Assembly: GCA_963575745.1 (NCBI GenBank)
Contig: CAUYUJ010007196.1
Span: 1-48,360 of the forward strand
Reading direction: 5' to 3'
From: Prorocentrum cordatum
Lineage: Eukaryota; Sar; Dinophyceae; Prorocentrales; Prorocentraceae
Length of the DNA: 48,360 bases
The notes beneath the pieces are model-generated. The model was given only the letters and a program-made list of their open reading frames with translations, was not told the DNA's origin and did not search any database. Positions 31,816 to 43,164 of this stretch are shown here, piece by piece. A program made the translations under genes and the position numbers. Every line of letters begins with the position of its first letter. Position 1 is the first letter of the stretch.

Positions 31816-32900
31816 CCCCTGTCCTCCTCCTCCTCCTCCTCCTCCTCCTCCTCCTCCTCCTCCTCCTCCTCCCCCTCCTCCTCCTCCGCCCTCCTCCGCC
31901 CTCCTCTGCCCTCCTCCGCCCTCCTCCGCCCTCCTCCGCCCTCCGCCCTCCTGCGCCCTCCTCCTCCGGCGTCTTCCTCCTTCCTCCCGCTCCTCCTCCT
32001 CCTCCTCCTTCTCCTCTTCTCCTCCTCTGCCTCCTCCTCCTCCTCCTCCTTCCCCTCCCCCCCCCCTTCTCCCTCACCCCCACTATCCTCCCCCTTTATA
32101 CCCTCCCCCCTCATTCGCTTTCCCCCTCTCCCCCCCTCCTCCCCCTACTCCTCATCCTTCCCCTCCTCATCCTCCTCAGTCCCCTCCTCCTCATTTCCTC
32201 CTCCTCCGCCTCCCCTCCCTCCCCTCCTCCTCCTCCGCCACCTCCTCTCCCATTCCTCCTCCTCTGCCTCCCTCCTCCTCCTCCTGCCTCCGTCATCATC
32301 TCATCATCATCATCTTCTGCCTCCTCCCCTCCTCTCCTCCTCCTCTCCTCAATTTCCTCTCCTCCTCTGTCCCTCCTCCTCTTCTCTGCCTCTCCTCCGC
32401 CTCCTCCTCCTCCTCTTCCCTCCTCCTCCCTCCTCCTCTCTCCTTCTCCTCCTCCTCCTCCTCCTCCTCCTGGACCTCCTGACCCCCTCCGGCTCCTCCT
32501 CCCCTCCTTTTTCCTCCTCTCCTCCTCCTCCGCATCCTCCCTCTTCCCTCCCTCCTCTCCTCCTCCCTCCCGCTCCCGCTCCCTTGCACTCCACTCCCCC
32601 TCCACCCTCCTCCTTTTCCTTTTTCCTCCCCTCATCCCCACTTACCCCTCTCCTCCCCCTCCTTCCCCCGTCCTCCCCCTCTCCCTCCTCCGAACTCTAT
32701 ACATCTCTCTCTCTCGTCTCGATCTCGATCCCAGTCCTCTCTCTCTTTCTCTCTCGCTATGTGTATATATATCGATTCCCTCCAAAATCTCACCGCTCCT
32801 CCTCCTCCTCCTCCTCCTCCTCCTCCTCCTCCTCCTCCTCCTCCTCCTCCTCCTCCTCCTCCTCCTCTTCCTTACTCCTCCATTCTCTATATCCTCTTTC
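31816..32900. repeat. Kilobase polypyrimidine tract (CTC/TCC, then CT)
   Basis: Nearly all bases are C or T on the plus strand for about 1 kb, starting and ending with pure (CTC)n. It yields long Ser/Leu/Pro or Glu/Arg open frames that are not genes. Such tracts can form triplex DNA. Confidence 0.95.
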
Positions 32901-33003
32901 TCCGTCTCTCACGGCGGAACGCCTCCGATTTCATCTTACGGCGTCCAATCGTCGTCGTATTCTCCTCCCATCTCCTCATCACTACCGCTGTGTAGCGTTC
33001 TTT

Positions 33004-33060
33004 AGAACAGTCCCAGGGGACTGTGTTGCTAAGTTTCGTTATCAGGGCCTTTGGATTGGA
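33004..33060. repeat. Inverted copy of the 14.8-kb dispersed element
   Basis: AGAACAGTCCCAGGGGACTGT, split here as a hairpin AACAGTCCC/GGGACTGT, followed by GTTGCTAAGTTTCGTTATC, is the reverse complement of 14797-14851 with few changes. Confidence 0.7.
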
Positions 33061-33640
33061 GGCCTCTCGGAAATTCATCTGGACATTTGGGATCTCGTGC
33101 GAGGCCTCTTGGAAGTAGTTTTGGAGCCCCCGGGGGGGGCTGGTTTGGAGCCTTTTGGTGCCTCTTTTGGGCCTCTTGGCGGCCTCTCTTGGGGCCTCCT
33201 GGGGGCCTCTTGGGGCGGAAGGCCCAGATTGTCAATTCGTGTTCCCCCTCTTGGGCCCCTATCGAAGCCGGCCTGGGGCCCTCTTGGGCAGTCTTGGGCG
33301 CCTCTTGCACCGTTTGGGGGACCTCTCGGGCCGTCTTAAGGGGCATAGTGGGCCCTCTTGGAGCGAGGTTGGAAGCTTCTTTGGCAGTTTTTGGATATCG
33401 AAAACCCGAATACGCGAGAACGCGACACATCCTTTAAACAAGCTGAATATCAACGAGTTTGGCCTCTTGGGGCCCTCTTGGAGGTCCTCTCGGCGCGCTC
33501 TTGGTTTCTCTTGTGGGCTTCTTATTTGGTCGGCTTGGTGTGCTCTTGGGCCGTCGTGGCGACCTCTGGGCGCCCGACGAGGGCCCTCGAGGCACAAGGA
33601 ACGCCCTGGAGCGTTCAAAAAGGCCCTCAGGCGCCGGGGA
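33061..33640. repeat. GGCCTCTTGGG-type repeat block
   Basis: Degenerate GGGCCTCTTGG units run through the stretch, with CCGTCTTGGG forms. CGAATACGCGAGAACGCG (33409) resembles GGAATATGTGAGAACGCG at 11949. No gene is seen. Confidence 0.7.
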
Positions 33641-33717
33641 CTAACGTGGGTTACGGGGGGGAGGGGGGGGGATTTTGAAAAACTGGGGGCCCCAGGGCCC
33701 AGGGCCCCAGAAGCCCG

Positions 33718-34095
33718 TTATATCGCATAAGAAACAACATCGCTGGCGCAAAGGCCCCGACCAGAGGGCGACGGGGCCCTCCGCAGGGATGGCCGCCGCC
33801 CCGAAGGCACCAGGGTTTGGCGCAGCGGTGCCCCGCGGCAAGATCTGAACGCCCGCGCGCCCCTCGCACGCGGTAGAAAAGAAACAATGGCGAATCCAAG
33901 ACACAGGCTGCGCTGCGCCTGAGCATTCCGATATCCCCACCAGTCGGGCGCGACCCCGACAAGGGCAGCATAGCCCAACACTCCACCAACGACCCTCGAC
34001 CTTCGACTCTGAGTTAGCAGCACGCCAGAGTATGTTGTGGCGACGCCGAGAAGAGATAAGTCGGGCGTGTCCTCCACAGGAAGAACTTTAAACAT
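33718..34095 (-). CDS. Possible small membrane protein, 125 aa
   Basis: An open frame starts at ATG 34095 (MFKVLPVEDTPDLSLLG) and ends TAA at 33718. Two hydrophobic stretches, VVGGVLGYAALVGVAP and CLGFAIVSFLPRARG, flank a WWGYRNAQAQ loop, and the C-terminal third is Arg/Ser/Pro-rich like noncoding GC sequence. It could be a short membrane protein or a chance frame. No start context, leader relict or neighbour supports it. Confidence 0.25.
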   Translation of the reverse strand: MFKVLPVEDTPDLSLLGVATTYSGVLLTQSRRSRVVGGVLGYAALVGVAPDWWGYRNAQAQRSLCLGFAIVSFLPRARGARAFRSCRGAPLRQTLVPSGRRPSLRRAPSPSGRGLCASDVVSYAI

Positions 34096-34214
34096 AGTAA
34101 AAAACAATGTCAGAGGACGTTTGTTGTTGGTTCTTGGATATTTGGGATAGTATTTGTGTAACGGTTTTGTCCTTCGTCCAAAAACTGTCTGTAGGAGGAC
34201 GTTTGGAGTCCCGA

Positions 34215-34413
34215 AACGGTGCGGTGACAGACCGTGCGGTGACCTCGGAACGCACAAAAGACCTCACCGCACGGTCCGTCACCGCACGGTCCGTCACCGC
34301 ACGGCTTTGCGACCCCGGAGGCCCCTGTCGCCCGAGACGTCCTCGGAGAACGACCCGAGCCCCACAACCGTGCGGTGACCCCGAATGCCCACCGACTCAC
34401 CGCACGGTTGTGG
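34215..34413. repeat. Nested inverted repeats built on TCACCGCACGGT
   Basis: Left arm GTGCGGTGACAGACCG... (about 34222-34246) pairs with three tandem TCACCGCACGGTCCG units at 34264-34306. A second, perfect hairpin has 17-bp arms, CCACAACCGTGCGGTGA (34362-34378) and its complement (34397-34413), with an 18-base loop. The 12-mer occurs seven times in 200 bp. Confidence 0.9.
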
Positions 34414-34589
34414 TCACCACCCCGTCTGGGGGCCCCCGGCCCGACCCAACGACCGAGTGCCCGCATCGGGGCCGCCGCCGCGTCGACGCGCCGCGAGGCT
34501 GCCCTGCAAAGGGGTGCGCCCTCCTGGCCTGGGCCCGGGCAGCTCAACAAGACGCCGACGCTGGGCCAAGTGATCCGCCTGGCCAGGCC

Positions 34590-34860
34590 TCCTCCACCTC
34601 CTCCTCCTTCTCCTCCTCCTCCTCCTCCTCTTCTTATTCCTCTTGCTTTTGATTCTAATTCGTTGTGTCAGTCTGATTAGTATCATTTGCTTTCGTCTTA
34701 TTCTGACTCTCCTCAGGAACAGCCGTGTTGGTTTTCGGTTTCTTCTTCGCCTTATGATTTTTGTTCATATCCCTCCTCCCTGCTCCTCCTCCTCCTCCTC
34801 CTCTTCTCCGCCTCCTCCTTCTCCTCCTCCTCCTCCTCCTCCTGCTCCTCCTCTGTGTAG
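34590..34860. repeat. CTC microsatellites flanking an AT-rich patch
   Basis: (CTC)n runs at 34595-34640 and 34783-34850 enclose about 140 bp of TTCT-rich sequence. No gene is seen from here to 35290, apart from GATCGAGGCTCGAGG-like repeats at 35060-35130. Confidence 0.8.
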
Positions 34861-35496
34861 CTGCGTAGCTGGCGCCCTTCGACAGGAGACTTGAGGATCG
34901 GGGATCGAGGACCGACAGGCGGGAAATCACTAGCTGCTGGGTGTCTTCACAAATACCACCTCATGCCAAACGCAGAGCCGTTCCCATCCCATCCCATCCC
35001 TGGGCCCAGTGGCGTAGCGTATCATTCGACTCGGCGAGGGATGAATAGTATTCATCGCTCGCCTAATCGAGAGGATCAAGGTTCGAGGATGGAGGCTCGA
35101 TGGTGATCGAAGCTCGAGGATCGAGGCTCGAGGGTGCGGAAGACTCATGGGGCCTGGAAGGAGCTCTGGGCCCCTTCGGATCAGGCGGCGACTCATACAC
35201 CTGCACACCACCCCTGGCCAGGCTGTGAACGGTGAGGCGATCGGTTGACGTCGCCCGATCTGGCAACCCCTGTGTGGGCCCCCGAAATATACACCGCCAC
35301 CACGTCGATTCCTCCTCCCTCCTTTACCCTCCTCTTCCTCTCCTCTCTCCTGGTAGAGGAAGGGGGCGAGGGAGGTGGTGGTGGTGTAGAGTTCTGGGAC
35401 CCGTACCCTGTGCCCCTTCGGAGTCCGCGGGCCTAGACCTCTTGCGGCTCGGGGAAATCCGCCGACCCTGTCCGCGTGTGTTGATGGGCCTGCTTT

Positions 35497-35640
35497 CCAC
35501 CACCACCACCACCATAAGTTGGAGGGGGAGGGGGTCCTCCTTCTCCTCCTCCTCCTCCTCCTCCTCCTCCTCCTCCTCCTCGTCCTCCCCCTCCTCCTTC
35601 CTCCCTCCAACTTACGGTGGTGGTGGTGGATCGTTGGAGT
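35497..35640. repeat. Inverted repeat enclosing a (CTC)n tract
   Basis: CCACCACCACCATAAGTTGG with AGGG (35500-35528) is answered by CCCTCCAACTTACGGTGGTG (35605-35630). The interior is (CTC)n. The near-complementary arms suggest the tract arose or moved as a hairpin. The following 600 bp (to 36250) repeat a CGTTTCGTGGCCCC / GCATGCGCCCGACGC module twice, without a gene. Confidence 0.8.
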
Positions 35641-36249
35641 CGTCGTCTCCGTCGTTCGTGAGTCGTCGTGCCTGCCGCCCCCCCTCCCTGCGCCCCCCCT
35701 TTCCCTGGGCCCGCCGCCGCTCCCCGCCCTTGCCCTGCGCCCTCATGCTCAAGCGCTGGGCCCGTCGCCGCTCCCCCCCCCCTCCGTAGGCCCTCCTCCT
35801 CAAGCGCGCCAGCCAGAGCGAAACTGAGCAACGTCGCAATTGTGACTCGAAGGGGGTCCCCTTCCCTTCCATCCCTCCCCCGCCGGGAGGGGGAGGGGGG
35901 GGTCCCGGGGAGCGGCAGGGTCCGCATGCGCCCGACGCCCACTTCGGCACACCCATCACACGATTCGTGGCCCCGTAGGGAGTTCCACGGAGGGCCCCAG
36001 CGGCAGGGTACGCATGCACCCGACGCTCATGTGGGCAAACCCTCTCACGTTTCGTGGCCCCATAAGGGAGCTCCACCGAAAGCGGTACCCACAACGCAGT
36101 ACTCAGGACAAAGTATGGTTGAGTCCTTCGCCAGGATACTTGTTTGAAACATAGGCCAGCCTTGTACTTGAACTGAGACCTTGGGCTGCAATTCGCTGAA
36201 AACTGCTGCGTGAAAGGCGCTGCTGCATTGGGCGGCAACATTACGCAAC

Positions 36250-37246
36250 TAGTAGTTGGGCCATCAAGCACACGAACGACCGATGGACGTGCTTGGTGGG
36301 CGCATGATCCTAATTGTGAAAGTCATGTTGTGCTGTATTGGCGCCAATATCCGAGTATCCGCCACCATCCGGCGAGGCAAGAGTTGGAGTGTCTTCAGGT
36401 CCTTTGGGTCTATGTCCTGAGCCCTGAAAGAATGATGCTCGCCCTGTCCCCCCCTCGCGGTGGCGGCGGTGGTGCAGCCGCAGCCCGCATACATGAACGT
36501 TGATCTGCCTGCAGAGTGTTTCGGAGAGATACATACATATATATATATATGTACATCTATATATGTATACCTATATACATTATATAGTTATACACATATA
36601 TATAGAGATAGAGAGATATTCTGACATCGTGCTTGCATATGTATTCCTCCCCCTTTCCCTTTTCTCTTCCTCTCCCTCCACTTCGTTCTCCGCGACCCCG
36701 ACGGGTCCGAGGCTGACCGGGCAAATCTTTCCAGTCCTGCACAAGCACCAGGCAGATGCTGAGAGACGACCGCAGTTGCGGAACCGCTACGAAGGGTACC
36801 AGGCTCAACTCGTCGGCCTCAGGCAACCAGCTGGGAAGACTTCCGCGCCCACGCCTGTGGAGAAATTACCCGGTTACGTACCCAACCCTACGTATGTGGA
36901 TCACTTGCGAATTGGAGGAAGGTTGGAAAGCAAAGTGTTCTGTTCAAGACGACAACCCAACACAGGACAATCCTCACCGTCAGGCCGCCTCCAGCGATCC
37001 GCGGGCAGAATCACGCTGTCAAAATCGAACGGCAAATGTGCTAGAGAGATGCTTTTCTACAGATGGCCTCCCGCCGCACTGGCCATATATGCTGCCATTT
37101 CCAAGAACCTCTTGGGCCCCCCGACGTCCAAAGAGCATCGAGAAAAATTATTCACTGCGTGGGGATCCCCATATGTGCATCTCCTTGCTGGCGCTCCCTT
37201 GGTGGTGGGACTCGGTGAGGACGAATCTGGATTTAAGTGTGACTGA
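36250..37246. other. Gene-poor stretch with an AT tract and one open frame
   Basis: A TATATA/GTATAC-rich tract spans 36535-36630. From about 36680 to 37246 one plus-strand frame is open (GQIFPVLHKHQADAERRPQL ... GEDESGFKCD, then TGA) with a mixed composition, but it lacks a credible start, so it is not called. It carries the only CCGC-family palindrome outside the K array, at 36770, in the opposite orientation. Confidence 0.4.
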
Positions 37247-38214
<968 letters not shown>

Positions 38215-39052
38215 GGGCTCGTGAGATCAGCCAGGGTGGCTCCCCCTTGGGGCTCCCAAATGATGCCCCTGGCAGCGTTTTGTGACCATGAGGCTCTCAA
38301 GAGATACATGTTGGGGAGGCCAAACGGCAATTCTAGCTGAGACGTCCCACCAAAATCGGCGCGAACGGGCTCGTGAGATCAGCCAGGGTGGCTCCCCCTT
38401 GGGGCTCCCAAATGATGCCCCTGGCAGCGTTTTGCGACCATGAGGCTCTCAAGAGATACATGTTGGGGGCGCCAAACGGCAATTCTAGCTGAGACGTCCC
38501 ACCAAAATCGGCGCGAACGGGCTCGTGAGATCAGCCAGGGTGGCTCCCCCTTGGGGCTCCCAAATGATGCCCCTGGCAGCGTTTTGTGACCATGAGGCTC
38601 TCAAGAGATACATGTTGGGGAGGCCAAACGGCAATTCTAGCTGAGACGTCCCACCAAAATCGGCGCGAACGGGCTCGTGAGATCAGCCAGGGTGGCTCCC
38701 CCTTGGGGCTCCCAAATGATGCCCCTGGCAGCGTTTTGTGACCATGAGGCTCTCAAGAGATACATGTTGGGGAGGCCAAACGGCAATTCTAGCTGAGACG
38801 TCCCACCAAAATCGGCGCGAACGGGCTCGTGAGATCAGCCAGGGTGGCTCCCCCTTGGGGCTCCCAAATGATGCCCCTGGCAGCGTTTTGTGACCATGAG
38901 GCTCTCAAGAGATACATGTTGGGGGCGCCAAACGGCAATTCTAGCTGAGACGTCCCACCAAAATCGGCGCGAACGGGCTCGTGAGATCAGCCAGGGTGGC
39001 TCCCCCTTGGGGCTCCCAAATGATGCCCCTGGCAGCGTTTTGTGATCATGAG
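38215..39052. repeat. 152-bp satellite, five full copies and a half
   Basis: Units start at 38215, 38367, 38519, 38671, 38823 and 38975, with an exact 152-bp period. Units 1, 3 and 4 carry TTGGGGAGGCC; units 2 and 5 carry TTGGGGGCGCC. Otherwise they are almost identical. The sixth ends in GTTTTGTGATCATGAG and passes into TATCT repeats. 152 is not a multiple of three, so it is not coding. Confidence 0.95.
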
Positions 39053-39060
39053 AGAGTGTG

Positions 39061-39166
39061 AGTGTGAGCTTAACTTATCTTATCTTATCTTGAAATCTCT
39101 TCTTATCATATCTTGTGCTATCTTATCTTATCTTGTAGTATCTTATCTTGTCTTGTCTTATCTGGT
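39061..39166. repeat. TATCT pentanucleotide tract
   Basis: Imperfect TTATC/TATCT units (CTTATCTTATCTTATCTT) over about 100 bp. From here to 39640 no gene is seen. Confidence 0.85.
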
Positions 39167-39639
39167 GATTCTCATTGGGAGGAGGGAGGCGCGAGCGGGA
39201 GGAAGGAGTCCGCGCGTGGGAGGCGTCAGAGTAATAACAAGAACCCCAATCCTTAGGATATGGGGAAAAATCACCAACGGAACACTCGGCCGCGAAAAAC
39301 GACCGTGGACGTCTCCAAAGGACACGAGGCGGCCAGCAGGCCCTTTCGCCGTGCCCGCCGTCAGAACTTCCGATGAGTACCCAGGGGCTTTCTCACAGGC
39401 GTTCCACCCCACCCCATAGATAGCTCCCTGCTTCCCTGCCTGGAGACAGGTCGGCGGCGAGGTGCTCTTGCCGAACCTGGAATTATCCATGTGCAAGCGC
39501 CCCGTCCAAAAAAAACATGGCCGCATCATAAGCAAACGAGATCATGGCGAGGGCGCAGGGATGCATTCGAATCGCAATACGCGCTCGCAGGTTTGGCAAT
39601 GTGATGCCTCTCGCGCGCAAGCCATGTAGTAAAGCGGCA

Positions 39640-40152
39640 CTATGTTTTTGACCACGGCATCGTGGAATTCAGCCTCGGCACTGGGTTTGGCGTGCGTGTT
39701 GTCAGGAGTTGTGCTTCCAGAACCGACGTTTCTTTTGCATTGAGCTGCTCTGCGTTACTCCCAGGTATACGGAGAGGGCAAGCATGGCAGAAACCACACC
39801 CTGCACCTTTGGAGCACTTGCCATTCCTGCGCACGGGCCATTTGCACGGTGTGCAACATTTGTTCTGGCCAACAAATGTGCCAAACTGTGACGTCATGCG
39901 CTCTGGTCTACAATCGGGGCATTTCACATATAACCCGCGCAATTCGAACGGGGTCTGAGATGTCGAACACCAACCGTTGCCATGGAAATTCAAATACCGG
40001 AAATAGGCTGGTACTGTATCGCAATACATGTTTCCACAAAAAGTGTGCCCACAGGAATAATATGCATTATGTTCCCCACACCTCGGGCAGTGCGACTGCC
40101 CGTCAACCAGATGCATCTGCTGGAGGCCTTGCCGAGTCCCAGTAGAGGCCAT
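39640..40152 (-). CDS. Gene J: cysteine-rich CCCH zinc-finger protein, 170 aa, probably retroposed
   Basis: The start is the ATG at 40152 (GCCCGGCATGG context); the frame ends TAG at 39642. A C-x9-C-x5-C-x3-H zinc finger spans C103, C113, C119 and H123, close in form to the CCCH fingers common in dinoflagellate RNA-binding proteins. The N-terminal half adds more cysteines: C22-x2-C25, C34, C39, C44, C62, C78-x2-C81, C99, C100 and C106-x or C125 after it, suggesting further metal binding. The C-terminus (AQLLTTRTPNPVPRLNS) is unstructured. A relict spliced leader with 19/21 matches lies 92 bp upstream, and there is no intron, so the gene was likely copied from mRNA. A role in RNA binding is inferred from the finger. 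If TAG were sense, 37 more codons follow to TGA. Confidence 0.75.
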   Translation of the reverse strand: MASTGTRQGLQQMHLVDGQSHCPRCGEHNAYYSCGHTFCGNMYCDTVPAYFRYLNFHGNGWCSTSQTPFELRGLYVKCPDCRPERMTSQFGTFVGQNKCCTPCKWPVRRNGKCSKGAGCGFCHACPLRIPGSNAEQLNAKETSVLEAQLLTTRTPNPVPRLNSTMPWSKT

Positions 40153-40244
40153 GCCGGGCCACGTTCACTGGAAAATTCCGTTGTCAGTGCAACGCAAAAT
40201 GATAGCTATGCGAGGGTGTTTGCCTCTCAGCGCGTGCAAAGAGA

Positions 40245-40265
40245 CTTGAGCCTAAATGGCCACGG
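40245..40265 (-). other. Relict dinoflagellate spliced leader upstream of gene J (19/21)
   Basis: On the minus strand the bases match the 3' 21 bases of the spliced leader at 19 positions without gaps, including GGCCATTTAGGCTCAAG against AGCCATTTTGGCTCAAG. Its 3' end is 92 bases before the gene J ATG. This is the best of the four relicts. Confidence 0.85.
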
Positions 40266-40605
40266 GGGCCGCATTGGGGCCCTCTTGGGCCGTCTTGGGG
40301 CGGTCCTTGGGGCCCCTTGGGACGTCGTGGAGCGCCAGAAGCTTGAGAAATCGAGACCCAGGAAGACATAGGAAAAACCTAACGTAAGTCACTGTTTTAG
40401 GAGATGGGGGCACCCTGGAGAGCGTTCGTCGGATCTTCTTGGGCCGTCTGGGGGATCTTGAAACGCGAAGCTAGGATTGTCGCAGCGGTTTCCTGCAATC
40501 GGGCCCCTGTTGGGACGGTCTTTGGGGCCGTCTCGGGGCGGTCTTGGGGGCCTCTTGGGACGTCGTGGAGCGTCGGAAGCTGAAATGGCGAAAGCCCCTA
40601 AACTA
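40266..40605. repeat. Two GGCCNTCTTGGG blocks with a shared ending
   Basis: Both blocks (40266-40345 and 40498-40582) end in GGGACGTCGTGGAGCG followed by CCAGAAGCT or TCGGAAGCT, the same closing signature as at 12290. Confidence 0.75.
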
Positions 40606-41330
40606 TTGAAGTCGATGCGATGCACTTTTCACCAAAAGCGGTCGCGCCCTGCTGCGGGCAAGTCAAGAGAGGCCAAGCCCCCCTTCCGCCCTAGCGTCGG
40701 GAGGGTTTGCGGCAGACAGCGGCGTCGGGAAGTGAGGCGGGGGAACGTGGCGGCAATTATCTTCAACACTGCTACCCTACTGATTTACCCTCACCATCCT
40801 TCCTGCACTTCGCCCGCCCGCGCGGCGGGCGGGCGCGCGCAAAAAGGCGCAGACCTCCGCTGGAGGGAGATATGATCCGCAGATGGGATCACGGCGGGAT
40901 CTTCGCCCCGACGGGTCCTCCACTGGAGGCAGAACAGAATGGAAACCTACCTCCACTGGAGGCGGCAACGAACGTCGGATGGGCTCGAGGGATCTTCGCC
41001 CTGGAAGTCCTCCACGGGAGGACGACGCAGGGTGTGGCTCTGCCGCCTGCGGGGCCTTCACCCCGCCCTGTCCTCCGCCTGAGGAAAGAGATCTTCTGCG
41101 GGGGCTCCGCCCCGAAACGCCCTCGCTGGAGGATGGTGCTACTAGAAAGCAACGCGTGCGACGTCGAGCGATCCGCTCGCGCCTGATCGGGGGGCGCCAC
41201 CCCGCTTCTCGCGCTGCCGGACAGCCGCCGCCGGCAGCGCCGTTCGCCCAGGGCCGCTTCAGTGCCCGTCCATCGGGGCGCCGCTGGCAAGGAAACGAGG
41301 GCACTGCTTTGATGAACGGCGGATTATATC
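40606..41330. repeat. CCTCC-RCT-GGAGG hairpin family
   Basis: Copies lie at 40854-40866, 40917-40929 and 40950-40962, with variants at 41009-41021, 41069-41081 and near 41120. GGGATCTTCGCCC precedes two of them. The loop (A/G)CT resembles that of the CCGC-RACT-GCGG family. No gene is convincing here, although the stretch is open in several frames. Confidence 0.7.
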
Positions 41331-41344
41331 TTAGATATAAGTTG

Positions 41345-41632
41345 AGGACGTGAGTTACTAACCGACTTAGGCGACTTACGAAGTCGAGTTATAAGTCGAC
41401 TTAGGCCGACTTAGCATAACCGACTTAGGTGATCGATTTAGGTCAGCTTATAAGTTGAGTTATAACCTAAAAGCTAAGTCGACAGCCGACTTATAAGTCG
41501 ACTTATAAGTCGAATTATAACTCGAAGTTGTCCACTTAGTAAGTCGAACTTCTTCGACTTACTAAGTCGAACTATTTCGACTTACTAAGTCGAATTAGTT
41601 CGACTTACTAAGTCGAATTAGCCCCGAGTTAG
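41345..41632. repeat. GACTTA/TAAGTC palindrome array
   Basis: About twenty GACTTA or TAAGTC half-sites. The last 100 bp hold tandem units TTCGACTTA-C-TAAGTCGAA (41554, 41577, 41599 region), 9-base arms with a 1-base centre; earlier units are CGACTTATAAGTCG, fully palindromic. AT-rich against GC-rich flanks. Confidence 0.9.
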
Positions 41633-42255
41633 TATGTCCAAAGTAAATCCTCGATGTGTGGTTTTCTATACATTCATCATGGGATTCAGTCATATACTAC
41701 AGCGTTTCACACATACGCTTACATATGATCAGGTTCGTACACACATAGTTTTGCACATATGCGCGTGTAAGGTGTGTTCACGCATTGCGATGTAGATAAC
41801 GCGCGCGCACGTACAAATGCGCATGTATGCACATGCACAATCATATGTCGATGTCGATATCGATATCGATGCATGCGCGCGCCGCCTGCGATACTCTTAT
41901 CAGCAGTAGCGCGGCGCGCGCCCCCCCTGCCTTGTAGTTGTCTGTTCTACGGGTCGCACGAGCACCCCGCGATTGAAGAGAAGAAGGAGGCGCGCCGCGC
42001 GCGTGCACATGCGCGTCCTTTTTCGTGGTTGTTGAACTTTTTTTTTCAAAAAAAAAAAAAAAACACTTTTCTTTCTTGTCGCGACGCAGGCAAGAAAGAA
42101 AAGAAACGCAGAGCGGAGGCGCTGAAGGCGCGTGCACTTTACGTTCGTGAACTGTTCCACCCTTGCCCCCGCAAAATAACGGATCGTGAAACGATCTTGT
42201 TACGCTCGCGAGTGTCGTGAGCAGCCATTACAAGAAAGGGCGCTCCTTGCAGTGA
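41633..42255. other. Spacer without a gene
   Basis: Mixed AT-rich (ACATAC repeats) and CGCG patches, a CGATATCGATATCG palindrome at 41855-41868, a poly-A of 15 at about 42049 and a GATCGT-GAA-ACGATC hairpin at 42181. Frames here are interrupted by the poly-A and lack support. Confidence 0.5.
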
Positions 42256-42361
42256 GAAGAAAAGGGGGAGGGGGGGGGAGGGGGGGGGGGGGGGGTGAGG
42301 GGGGGGGGGGGGGGGGGGGGGGGGAGAGAGAGAGAGAGTAGAGAGAGAGAGAGGAGAGAGC

Positions 42362-42451
<90 letters not shown>

Positions 42452-42460
42452 GGAGAGAGA
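42256..42460. repeat. G-run and (GA)n tract
   Basis: Poly-G with few A or T interruptions (42266-42324), then (AG)n to 42460. Several G4+ runs could form quadruplexes. GATGAT-rich sequence follows to 42600. Confidence 0.9.
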
Positions 42461-42600
42461 TAGAGAATCTGCTGATGATGAAAGGATTAGGATGTGGTGA
42501 TGAGTTAACGATGACGATGATGATGGACTATGAGACGGGGGGGTGGAAAAAATGATGACGGTGATGATGGTGATGATGACGACGACGATGATGGTAACTC

Positions 42601-43164
42601 CCACGGTCGCGGATTGTTCTTGCCTTGGAGAGCCTCGCCTTCCTCCCCCCCCCCTCGCCCCACCGCGGTGCAGGACACCGATGATCGAAGAGGACATCGA
42701 TTATCGTTGCGGGGGTGGGGGTATATAGGGGTGGGGGGGGGGATCGGTCTGGCCGGTCGGAGCGGCGAGCGGCGCGCGCGCGCGCCGCCCGCCCCTCCGT
42801 GCAACAAGTGCCAGGCGCCGCGGCCCCCTCCCACCGCGACCGCCCTCGTCCTCCCTCTTTCCTCGCCTCCAGCTCCTCTTCCTCGTCGTCGGCATCCTCC
42901 TCTTCCTCGTTCCCCTTAGCATTTCCTATCCCTCCTTGTGCCGGTCATTATTCCTCCCCCTCCTCTCTTCTCCCTCCTCTCCTTATCAGTATCCTTCTCC
43001 TCCCCCTTCTCCTCCTCCTCCTCCTCCTCCTCCTCCTCCCCTTCCTCTTGCCATCGAAATCGATGCCATCGAACTCGATTGCCATCGAAGTCGGACCCGC
43101 AGCCGCGTAGCGCCAGGAGAGTCGCACCTCGATTTCCTGCAGCGTCCTCGATATCGAGCGCGCG
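42601..43164. other. Spacer before gene G with CTC and ATCGA repeats
   Basis: (CTC)n at 43005-43040 is followed by CCATCGAAATCGATG-type units repeated three times (43051-43095) and a perfect palindrome CTCGATATCGAG at 43147-43158, seven bases before the gene G ATG. Confidence 0.7.

Noticed and set aside
31767-33339. Long Ser/Leu/Pro-rich open frames on the plus strand and Glu/Arg-rich on the minus
   Set aside because: They translate the polypyrimidine tract; no complex sequence or start context supports them.
38215-39052. CRISPR-like array
   Set aside because: Units are contiguous 152-bp copies with no unique spacers and no cas genes; this is a satellite in a eukaryote.
41774-42220. 148-codon open frame
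   Set aside because: It reads through a poly-A run and CG-rich low-complexity DNA, with no start context or homology signal.
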